Below are positions 58,229 to 64,000 of a DNA stretch of 64,000 nt, one piece after another (within the stretch, counting starts at the first letter, position 1; each line of letters opens with the position of its first letter). A program made the translations under genes and the position numbers. The stretch is taken from assembly GCA_014859685.1 (NCBI GenBank), contig JACUTU010000005.1, positions 124,001-188,000 on the forward strand, read 5' to 3'. This stretch comes from Sulfurospirillum sp. Its GTDB lineage: Bacteria; Campylobacterota; Campylobacteria; Campylobacterales; Sulfurospirillaceae. The notes beneath the pieces are model-generated. The model ran no database searches, was not told the DNA's origin, and was given only the letters and a program-made list of their open reading frames with translations.

Positions 58229-59211
58229 TGTATAAAAGAGATCTTGAGCGTGCTTTGCAAACCAAAACACTCCCGCAGATTATCTTTCTTTATGGAGAAT
58301 GTGACTATCAAAATAACTATTTTGCACAAAAAACTCTCGCATATTGGGGCGTTACTGAAGATGAAAAACTTTCACTTTATTTTGATGAATATGATACAAA
58401 AAGTGCCATTATGCACCTTAGTCAATCTTCTCTCTTTGGTGGAAAAAATGTTCTGCTTATCAAAACAGACAAAGATCTTAGCAAAGATGCTAAGGAGTTG
58501 ATTCAATTATGTCATAAAAATAGTGATAATTTTTTCTTATACCAGTATTTTGGAGAAAGCCAAAAAGCCAAAAAAATAGCCGATAACTTTTCTAAAAAAA
58601 ATAAAGCAGATTTTGTGAGATTTTTTAAGCCAAATATATCTGAAGCAATGGCGCTCTTACATGTAAGAGCCAAAGAGGTTGGATTAGAGATTCAAGGTTA
58701 TGCACTTTCATATCTTTATATGCAGCACCATGAAAATCTTTCTCTTTGTGCTAATGAATTTGAAAAACTTTCTTTGCTTGATAAAGAGATTGATACAAAT
58801 GATATAGATAGATTTGTTTATGGGCTTGGGAGTGTTAGTATGGAAGATTTTATCGCAAAATTACTCAAAAAAGAGGATATACGAACAGATTTTGCTACGC
58901 TTTGTGAAAGTGGCGTGAACGATGAAAACGACATTATTAGAGCACTTGAATTCTCCATCGTTTCACTTTTACAATTTCACATGTATATCAAAATCCATGG
59001 AACTTTTGATGCACGAGAAATTTTAGGCTATCCCTTGCCACCACAGATAGCAGCACAAAGAGCGCAAGCGTGTATGAAGATAGATCTGATAACCTATAAA
59101 AATCTTCTTGAATATCTATTTGTTAATGATCTCAAACTTAAAAAAGTAAAAAATCTTGATAAAAATAGTTTTTTACTCGCAACACTCATCGGGTTGCAAA
59201 AACTACTTTAA
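58228..59211 (+). CDS. holA: DNA polymerase III delta subunit (HolA-like)
   Basis: 327 residues. Clamp-loader wrench subunit. Seen: QIIFLYGECDYQNNYFAQ, LSQSSLFGGKNVLLIKTDKDLS, and FDAREILGYPLPPQIAAQRAQ near the end. The ATG at 58228 overlaps the rnr stop (TGATG) and has GGAG at better spacing than the GTG one codon earlier. Divergent from E. coli, as in its phylum. Confidence 0.85.
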   Translation: MYKRDLERALQTKTLPQIIFLYGECDYQNNYFAQKTLAYWGVTEDEKLSLYFDEYDTKSAIMHLSQSSLFGGKNVLLIKTDKDLSKDAKELIQLCHKNSDNFFLYQYFGESQKAKKIADNFSKKNKADFVRFFKPNISEAMALLHVRAKEVGLEIQGYALSYLYMQHHENLSLCANEFEKLSLLDKEIDTNDIDRFVYGLGSVSMEDFIAKLLKKEDIRTDFATLCESGVNDENDIIRALEFSIVSLLQFHMYIKIHGTFDAREILGYPLPPQIAAQRAQACMKIDLITYKNLLEYLFVNDLKLKKVKNLDKNSFLLATLIGLQKLL

Positions 59212-59220
59212 GGAGTCAGC

Positions 59221-60066
59221 TTGCAAGATTTGAACTGGAAAGAAAACTATGCAGTTGGAGAAAAAAGAATTGATTATGAACATAAGCAACTTTTTATCAT
59301 AGCGCAAAAAGCTTTTTCTGTAGTTGGAAGCGATCAAAAGATGCAAAAAATCAAAACCATTGTGCATGAACTGATGGACTACACAAAGATACATTTTTAC
59401 CACGAAGAGGAGTTTATGCAAAAAGCAAGCTTTCCAAAACTCGAAGAACATAAAAAATTACACCTTGCAATCATCAAATCTATGAATCAATTTTTAAAAA
59501 CTATCAATGCAAAAACACTCTACGAAATCGAAAAGGATTTAGCACATTTTATTGAAATTTGGTTTATCCATCATATTATTTATGAAGATAAAAAAGTTCA
59601 TATTTGGTTAAAATCAGCAAATCTAAGCTATAAAAATGCAACTTGGAAGAGCGAATATACCATTGGCGAAGCCACAATAGATGCGCAACATCAAGAACTT
59701 TTTGAGATAGCTAATGAAGCATTTGCTGTCGTACAAGCAGAAGATAAAAAAGAAAAAATCAAAGAAATCATCCATAAACTTTTCACATATACGCAAGAAC
59801 ATTTTGCTTATGAAGAGCAATTTATGAAAACCATAAACTACAATAATTTAGATGAGCAAAAATCCGCACACCAACACATTTTAAATACACTCAATACGCT
59901 TGTTTTACATTGCCAAGAAGCAAATATGCAAGCACTTGAAGAGAAACTTATCGAGTTTGTAGATGTAGGACTTGTGCAGCATATCGTGCAAGAGGATAAA
60001 AAGATAGGCAAATGGTTGGTTTTTTTAGAAGATCTTAAAGAAGCAAAAAAACTCAAAGAAGTCTAA
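59221..60066 (+). CDS. Tandem-domain bacteriohemerythrin
   Basis: 281 residues made of two hemerythrin domains (about 5-132 and 139-271). Both keep the diiron ligand pattern: domain 1 with IDYEHKQLF, HFYHEEEFM, EEHKKLHLAI and HHIIYEDKK; domain 2 with IDAQHQELF, HFAYEEQFM, SAHQHIL and QHIVQEDKKI. Probably binds or senses O2. Start is TTG, with AAGGAG 6 bases before. It follows holA by 9 bases but is likely an added gene with an unrelated role. Confidence 0.92.
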   Translation: MQDLNWKENYAVGEKRIDYEHKQLFIIAQKAFSVVGSDQKMQKIKTIVHELMDYTKIHFYHEEEFMQKASFPKLEEHKKLHLAIIKSMNQFLKTINAKTLYEIEKDLAHFIEIWFIHHIIYEDKKVHIWLKSANLSYKNATWKSEYTIGEATIDAQHQELFEIANEAFAVVQAEDKKEKIKEIIHKLFTYTQEHFAYEEQFMKTINYNNLDEQKSAHQHILNTLNTLVLHCQEANMQALEEKLIEFVDVGLVQHIVQEDKKIGKWLVFLEDLKEAKKLKEV

Positions 60067-60119
60067 AAAAAGTTTTCATATGCTACAATGCGTGCGAAAA
60101 ATTTTTACAAGGAAACTGC

Positions 60120-60614
60120 ATGAAAAATTTAAAAGTTTACGAATACACACAAGAGGAGTTAAACAAATTCCAATATGCCACTATCGAAACAAAAAATGGC
60201 ACTATGAATATCAAACTTTTGATAAACGAAGCCCCAAATACAGTAGCAAACTTTGCAACACTTGTTAATGACGGATTTTATGATGGACTTTCTTTTCATC
60301 GAGTTATAGCAGGATTTGTAGCGCAAGGCGGTTGCCCAAATGGTACAGGTTCAGGTGGTCCAGGTTGGCACATCGCATGTGAAACAAAAACAAATACAAC
60401 AAAACATGCAAAAGGTATTCTCTCCATGGCACACGCTGGTACAAACACTGGTGGTAGTCAATTTTTCATCTGCTTTGCAAATCTCCCACATTTGGATGGT
60501 TTGCACACTGTTTTTGGAGCGATAGATCCAAAAGACACACAAAGCCTCAAAGTCTTAGATGACATTAAGCAAAATGATAAAATAATCAAAATACAGATCA
60601 AAGAATCCCTGTAG
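60120..60614 (+). CDS. ppiB: Cyclophilin-type peptidyl-prolyl isomerase
   Basis: 164 residues without signal peptide, so cytoplasmic. Seen: LSFHRVIAGFVAQGGCPNG, SMAHAGTNTGGSQFFICFANLPHLDGLHTVFG. The arginine, phenylalanine and glutamine of the active site are present. AAGGAAA lies before the ATG. It converges with the S24 repressor. Confidence 0.94.
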   Translation: MKNLKVYEYTQEELNKFQYATIETKNGTMNIKLLINEAPNTVANFATLVNDGFYDGLSFHRVIAGFVAQGGCPNGTGSGGPGWHIACETKTNTTKHAKGILSMAHAGTNTGGSQFFICFANLPHLDGLHTVFGAIDPKDTQSLKVLDDIKQNDKIIKIQIKESL

Positions 60615-60621
60615 TCTTACA

Positions 60622-60656
60622 TGTAGCACTTCTTATCGTCTGATAAAGGTGCTACA
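60622..60656. terminator. Hairpin between convergent ppiB and repressor genes
   Basis: TGTAGCAC pairs with GTGCTACA, extended by TTATC/GATAA with a small mismatch. The left arm starts in a TACATGTA copy, and the right arm contains the repressor stop codon. Serves both directions if active. Confidence 0.6.
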
Positions 60657-61311
60657 CCTCGCAAGAAAGCGTTCCTAAAACTTTTCCTAATATCCGCACA
60701 TCGTTTGCATTAATTATCTCATCACTATAGTTTTTATTATCAGATACCAAAGCTACTTTACCATTGGCTTGCAACTGCAATCTTTTAATGAAAAGTCCAG
60801 CGGGTGTTGTGAGTATGTAGATACCTGTTCGACATGGGTTCGTGCTTGATCTGTCGAAGAAAACGATATCGCCATCTGTGAGTGTTGGCTCCATAGAATC
60901 GCCGATAACATTGATCGCTTCAACATTTTTCATCACACCAGCACCACCTAAATGTGCAACAAACTCCTCATCAAGTGTAATCTGTGTGCTTGCATCCTCA
61001 TAATTCAAAGCCCCACCGCCTGCAGAAGCATAGATATCACGAAAATAACTAATTCGTGAGAACTTCTTTGTTTCATTATAAAGACTCTCAATGATTTGAT
61101 CAAACAACAACCAATTGATAGATATCTTCCTTTTTGCACAAAATTCTAGTATCTCTTTATAGGGTATCTTGTTACGATTTTTCATAGTTGCCAAGCTGAT
61201 TTGATTGATGCCCAAAGAGCTTGCAACATCCTTATCATAAATCTTACGCTCACCCAATTCAGCACAAAGAATATCTTTAATCTTATCAACTATTTCATTG
61301 AAATTTGCCAT
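60652..61311 (-). CDS. S24-family (CI/LexA-type) repressor
   Basis: 219 residues. N-terminal HTH (KDVASSLGINQISLATMKNRN at about 27-47, phage-CI-like, not LexA winged helix) and a C-terminal S24 peptidase domain: cleavage site A97-G98, catalytic serine S139 in GDSMEPTLTDGD and lysine K176 in GLFIKRL. So it may be self-cleaved on DNA damage through RecA. No phage genes adjoin. AGGA precedes the ATG. A 34-codon ORF is divergent. Confidence 0.88.
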   Translation of the reverse strand: MANFNEIVDKIKDILCAELGERKIYDKDVASSLGINQISLATMKNRNKIPYKEILEFCAKRKISINWLLFDQIIESLYNETKKFSRISYFRDIYASAGGGALNYEDASTQITLDEEFVAHLGGAGVMKNVEAINVIGDSMEPTLTDGDIVFFDRSSTNPCRTGIYILTTPAGLFIKRLQLQANGKVALVSDNKNYSDEIINANDVRILGKVLGTLSCEV

Positions 61312-61332
61312 TTTTTATCCTTTTTATTGCAA

Positions 61333-61381
61333 ATTGAAATATTATTGTAGCATATTTTCAATTTATATTACAATATTGAAA
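61333..61381. promoter_or_regulatory. Candidate triple operator between repressor and micro-ORF
   Basis: The gap holds three copies of TTTCAAT or its complement: ATTGAAA 61333-61339, TTTCAAT 61356-61362, ATTGAAA 61375-61381. Centres are 23 and 19 bases apart, close to two turns of the helix. TATTGTA and TACAATA form another inverted pair; TACAAT could be a -10 on each strand. Confidence 0.5.
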
Positions 61382-61399
61382 ATTTTATGGAGATTTACA

Positions 61400-61504
61400 A
61401 TGAAAACAATTTTTCTAAAAAGTAGTTATACACTCAAAACAATCAATGATTATTTTGACAGGCTTGAGCAACAAATGCTTAAAATTAGCAATATCTTGTT
61501 TTAA
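61400..61504 (+). CDS. 34-residue micro-ORF divergent from the S24 repressor
   Basis: MKTIFLKSSYTLKTINDYFD, then RLEQQMLKISNILF: amphipathic helical, basic, no membrane segment. GGAG lies 9 bases before the ATG, good for a genuine start. Its promoter would overlap the triple operator, so the repressor likely controls it. Possible small stress peptide or a remnant; not recognised. Confidence 0.5.
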   Translation: MKTIFLKSSYTLKTINDYFDRLEQQMLKISNILF

Positions 61505-61527
61505 ATTAAGTTATCTTAAAAGAAAGT

Positions 61528-61578
61528 TATAGTAAAATCCGCACCTATTCTTAAATATCCTTACTCTACTTGTAGGGT
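61528..61578 (+). promoter_or_regulatory. rpsF promoter and leader hairpin
   Basis: TATAGT at 61528-61533 is the likely -10. The leader has a hairpin ACTCTA-CTTG-TAGGGT (61563-61578, six pairs including one G-U) preceded by a CCG. In many bacteria S6:S18 binds a CCG-bearing structure in this leader to control its own operon; whether this is that site cannot be told without covariance comparison. Confidence 0.4.
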
Positions 61579-61598
61579 GAAATCCAAAAGGAGAAACA

Positions 61599-62000
61599 AT
61601 GACGCGACATTATGAGTTGCTTTTTGTGCTTAAACCAACACTTGTTGATGAAGAAGTACAAGCAAGGATTACTTTTCTAAAAGAAACTTTAGAAAAGAAT
61701 GGTGCAGAGATATCTGCTTTCCAAAATATGGGAACAAGAAAATTAGCCTATAAAATTGAAAAATTTGAAAGAGGCTATTATGGAGTTTTCTACTTTACAG
61801 CCCCAAGTCTCGCTATCGGCGAAGTTGAACGAAATATCCGTATCAATGAAGATTTTATCAAATTTATGAGTGTCAAATACGAAAATCAGAAAGAGCTCAG
61901 ACACTGGAATAAAATAGTTGAAAAATGCAACAAGCAAGTTACAACTACACAACCAGTTGATGCACCAGTCCAAGAAACAGAGGCAAGCCCAGAAGCCTAA
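61599..62000 (+). CDS. rpsF: Ribosomal protein S6
   Basis: 133 residues: MTRHYELLFVLKPTL, GTRKLAYKIEKFERGYYGVF and VERNIRINEDFIKFM; a C-terminal extension rich in threonine, glutamine and proline follows. Binds S18 on the 30S platform. A good AAAGGAG precedes the ATG. First of rpsF-ssb-rpsR. Confidence 0.96.
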   Translation: MTRHYELLFVLKPTLVDEEVQARITFLKETLEKNGAEISAFQNMGTRKLAYKIEKFERGYYGVFYFTAPSLAIGEVERNIRINEDFIKFMSVKYENQKELRHWNKIVEKCNKQVTTTQPVDAPVQETEASPEA

Positions 62001-62014
62001 CCAAAGGAGCCACC

Positions 62015-62479
62015 ATGTTTAATAAAGTTATTTTAGTTGGAAATCTAACAAGAGATTGTGAATTGCGTTACGCACCAAGTGGTAGTGCTGTTTGTAGCAC
62101 AGCAATTGCAACAAATAGAAAATACAAAAACCAGATGGGCGAGCAAAAAGAAGAAGTTTGTTTTGTGGATATTACCTTTTTTGGTCGCACAGCAGAGATT
62201 GCAAATCAATATCTCGGTCGTGGGAAAAAAGTTCTTATTGAGGGTCGTCTCAAACTTGATCAGTGGACAGACCAAAGTGGAGCCAAACGCAGCAAGCATA
62301 GTGTTCAAGTAGAATCACTGCAAATGCTTGATGGCAAAAATGATGGTAATACTTCAGCACCAAGCAATGGAGGATATCAAAATCCAACAAGCAAGCCACA
62401 AACACCGACTTATACAAACAAACATGATGGCAATGATATACCTGACATCGACATCGATGCAGATGAAATACCATTTTAG
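62015..62479 (+). CDS. ssb: Single-stranded DNA-binding protein
   Basis: 154 residues: OB fold (1-108; FNKVILVGNLTRDCELRYAPSGSAV, KEEVCFVDITFFGRTAEIANQYLGRGKKVLIEGRL), a disordered asparagine/threonine-rich linker, and the acidic tip DIDADEIPF that recruits partners. AAAGGAG before ATG. Between rpsF and rpsR as in most bacteria. Confidence 0.97.
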   Translation: MFNKVILVGNLTRDCELRYAPSGSAVCSTAIATNRKYKNQMGEQKEEVCFVDITFFGRTAEIANQYLGRGKKVLIEGRLKLDQWTDQSGAKRSKHSVQVESLQMLDGKNDGNTSAPSNGGYQNPTSKPQTPTYTNKHDGNDIPDIDIDADEIPF

Positions 62480-62498
62480 CATATAAAGGATTTTACAA

Positions 62499-62765
62499 AT
62501 GGCACCAGAAAGAAGAAAATATGCTCGCAAATATTGCAAATATTGCGAAGCAAAAATAGAGTTTATTGACTATAAAGATACAAAAATTTTAAAACATGCA
62601 CTCTCTGAGCGTTATAAAATTATGCCTCGTCGTCTAACAGGTACTTGTAAAAGACATCAAGAGATGGCTGAACTTGCTATCAAACGAGCAAGACATACAG
62701 CACTCATTCCTTATGTAGTTGATACAAGAAATGTTGTTGCACATCCATTTGATCAACTCCAATAA
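62499..62765 (+). CDS. rpsR: Ribosomal protein S18
   Basis: 88 residues. [18 protein letters not shown], which keeps zinc-type cysteines, and [24 protein letters not shown] are family marks. Last gene of the operon; terminator follows directly. Confidence 0.97.
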   Translation: MAPERRKYARKYCKYCEAKIEFIDYKDTKILKHALSERYKIMPRRLTGTCKRHQEMAELAIKRARHTALIPYVVDTRNVVAHPFDQLQ

Positions 62766-62786
62766 GACTTACATGTAAGCTTCAAA

Positions 62787-62822
62787 GGGAGTGACACGAT
62801 TATCGTGTCACTCCCTTTTTTT
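62787..62822. terminator. Strong bidirectional terminator between rpsR and lon
   Basis: Arms GGGAGTGACACGAT and ATCGTGTCACTCCC pair 14 of 14 around a single base (effective loop 3 or more), followed by seven T on the plus strand; the opposite strand has TTTGAAG. A TACATGTA copy lies just before it at 62770. The T-run touches the lon stop codon. Confidence 0.9.
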
Positions 62823-64000
62823 ATGCCCGCACTAGTGTGTGTTCCAAAACTTCTTCTATGTGCGTTATCGGAAGTATCTGCATTTTTGCTTTCACTTCAT
62901 CTGGAATATCTTTAAGATCTCTCTCAAAATTTTTCTTTGGTATAAGCGCTAAGTTAATTTTGGCTTTAAAAGCTGCGATCAGTTTTTCTTTGAGTCCACC
63001 TATTGGCAATACTTTTCCACTTAAAGTAAGTTCGCCAGTCATTGCTACATCACTTCTTACTTTATATTCACCGAGAATAGAAGCGATCGCACATGCCATA
63101 GTGATACCCGCACTTGGACCATCTTTTGGTGTTGCCCCTTCTGGTACATGTAAGTGCAAATCAAAACGCCTATAAATCTCGCTTGCCTCAAGATTACTAA
63201 CCTTTTCATCTATCTCTTTTTGGCTTAGTGGTATAAGCGATGGCTTTATGGTAAGCTTTTTCTCATCAATCAAAACTTTCACAACACTCAAGGCTATCTT
63301 TGCAGACTCTTTCATCACTTCCCCTAAAGAGCCAGTGATTTGCATTGCACCTTTGCCTTTGATTTTAAGTGCTTCAACACGCAAAACATCTCCGCCAACA
63401 CTCGTCCATGCTAGACCATTGACTTGACCAATTGTATCTTTTCTGTCTCTCTCTTCTATTTCAAAAACTTTTTTCTCTAAAAATTGTTCCAAATTTGCAA
63501 GTGAAATTGAAATTTTTTTGATGGAAGGATCAATCAACAACTGTTTTGCAACTTTTCTCAGTATCTCAGCAACTCTTCTGCGAAGATTTCTCACACCTGC
63601 CTCTCGCGTATAGTTTGCGATAATTATCTCAAGCGCGGTTTTGCTAAAAGTTATTTCAGAGTTTTTTAACCCATGTTTTTTTAATTCTTGCGGTATAAGA
63701 TATTTTTTCAAAATTTCAAGTTTTTCCTGAGGCGTATAAGAACTTAAAAATATAAACTCCATCCTATCACGCAAAGGCGCAGGAATAGAACCGACATCAT
63801 TTGCAGTTGCAATAAAAACTACCTTGCTCAAATCAAGATTGAAATTGAGATAATAATCCCTAAATCGATTATTTTGTTCAGGATCTAAAATTTCTAAAAG
63901 CGCCGCAGTTGGATCACCTCTATAGTTTTTTGCTACTTTGTCTATTTCATCAAGCACCATAACAGGATTCATTTGCTTAGCTTCGATCAGCCCTTGCACA
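62821..64000 (-). CDS. lon: ATP-dependent protease Lon, C-terminal part (truncated by window edge)
   Basis: The final ~393 codons. Visible: Walker B and sensor region of the AAA+ module ([56 protein letters not shown]) and the protease domain with catalytic serine in [14 protein letters not shown] and lysine in [12 protein letters not shown]. The N-terminal substrate domain and Walker A are outside the window. Degrades damaged and regulatory proteins in the cytoplasm. Confidence 0.95.
   Translation of the reverse strand, partial: VQGLIEAKQMNPVMVLDEIDKVAKNYRGDPTAALLEILDPEQNNRFRDYYLNFNLDLSKVVFIATANDVGSIPAPLRDRMEFIFLSSYTPQEKLEILKKYLIPQELKKHGLKNSEITFSKTALEIIIANYTREAGVRNLRRRVAEILRKVAKQLLIDPSIKKISISLANLEQFLEKKVFEIEERDRKDTIGQVNGLAWTSVGGDVLRVEALKIKGKGAMQITGSLGEVMKESAKIALSVVKVLIDEKKLTIKPSLIPLSQKEIDEKVSNLEASEIYRRFDLHLHVPEGATPKDGPSAGITMACAIASILGEYKVRSDVAMTGELTLSGKVLPIGGLKEKLIAAFKAKINLALIPKKNFERDLKDIPDEVKAKMQILPITHIEEVLEHTLVRA

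Noticed and set aside
60652-61311. Prophage boundary near the S24 repressor
   Set aside because: Both flanks are ordinary conserved genes (ppiB; rpsF-ssb-rpsR), and no integrase, att repeats or phage genes are present.

Overview
The window is a gene-dense, AT-rich chromosomal segment of a Campylobacterota (Epsilonproteobacteria) bacterium. Diagnostic signs are HobA (a DnaA-binding initiation factor known only from this group), an hrcA-grpE-dnaK operon, a flhA gene preceded by an Rrf2 regulator, and gene orders I recall from Helicobacter pylori and Campylobacter jejuni: tgt/aroB/mscS/mtaB/ftsH-like; rppH-lysC-hobA-holB-folP; ilvC-minD-minE-dprA-ruvX; nadE-lpxK-thrC-kdsB; pepD-lipoprotein-cmoB-hotdog. 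The TAXI-type solute-binding protein, PPK2 and tandem hemerythrin protein fit a free-living relative (Sulfurimonas, Sulfuricurvum or Sulfurospirillum type) better than a host-adapted one. I cannot fix the genus. I see no rRNA, tRNA, CRISPR array or insertion sequence.

Layout. 1-5.7 kb: minus-strand genes for a TrkA-like protein, AroB, MscS, MtaB and the start of an FtsH-like protein. 5.7-10.2 kb: plus-strand OmpA-like protein, Tgt, TAXI receptor and NhaA. 10.3-14.4 kb: minus-strand PEB4-like PPIase, class II aldolase, PLP enzyme and HisD. 14.5-19.4 kb: Nth, a thioredoxin-fold protein, PepD, a lipoprotein, CmoB, a hotdog protein with a sigma-28 promoter, and an MBL hydrolase. 19.7-25.7 kb: plus-strand run nadE, DegT-type aminotransferase, lpxK, argB, thrC, kdsB. 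25.8-33.7 kb: DsbD, PPK2, a thioesterase, the heat-shock operon, a small XRE/57-aa pair, and rpsO. 33.8-38.7 kb: Rrf2, FlhA, DHH phosphoesterase, small acidic protein, CmoA. 38.7-47.1 kb: a GGDEF protein facing a long minus-strand operon from rppH to ribF. 47.2-50.5 kb: HemW, TatB, TatC, QueA. 50.5-55.4 kb: a minimal rod-like flagellar protein, RuvX, DprA, a YibQ-like deacetylase, MinE, MinD, IlvC. 55.5-60.6 kb: HDOD protein, RNase R, HolA, tandem hemerythrin, cyclophilin. 60.6-64 kb: an S24-type repressor with a divergent micro-ORF, rpsF-ssb-rpsR, and the C-terminal part of Lon.

Most genes are housekeeping and sit in tight operons with 4-base stop/start overlaps, so translational coupling is common. 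The signals not explained by genes are: (1) a strongly over-represented palindrome, TACATGTA, about 43 exact copies by hand count against roughly 2 expected, mostly inside genes but twice paired head-to-head as a gene-end stem-loop; (2) a dispersed structured intergenic repeat of about 130-140 bp, three near full-length copies plus one fragment, whose ends supply the stop codons of cmoA and ruvX; (3) an apparent AUA start codon for queA overlapping the tatC stop; (4) a phage-type repressor with three evenly spaced TTTCAAT sites facing a 34-codon ORF. The palindrome and the repeat are the best candidates for something undescribed.
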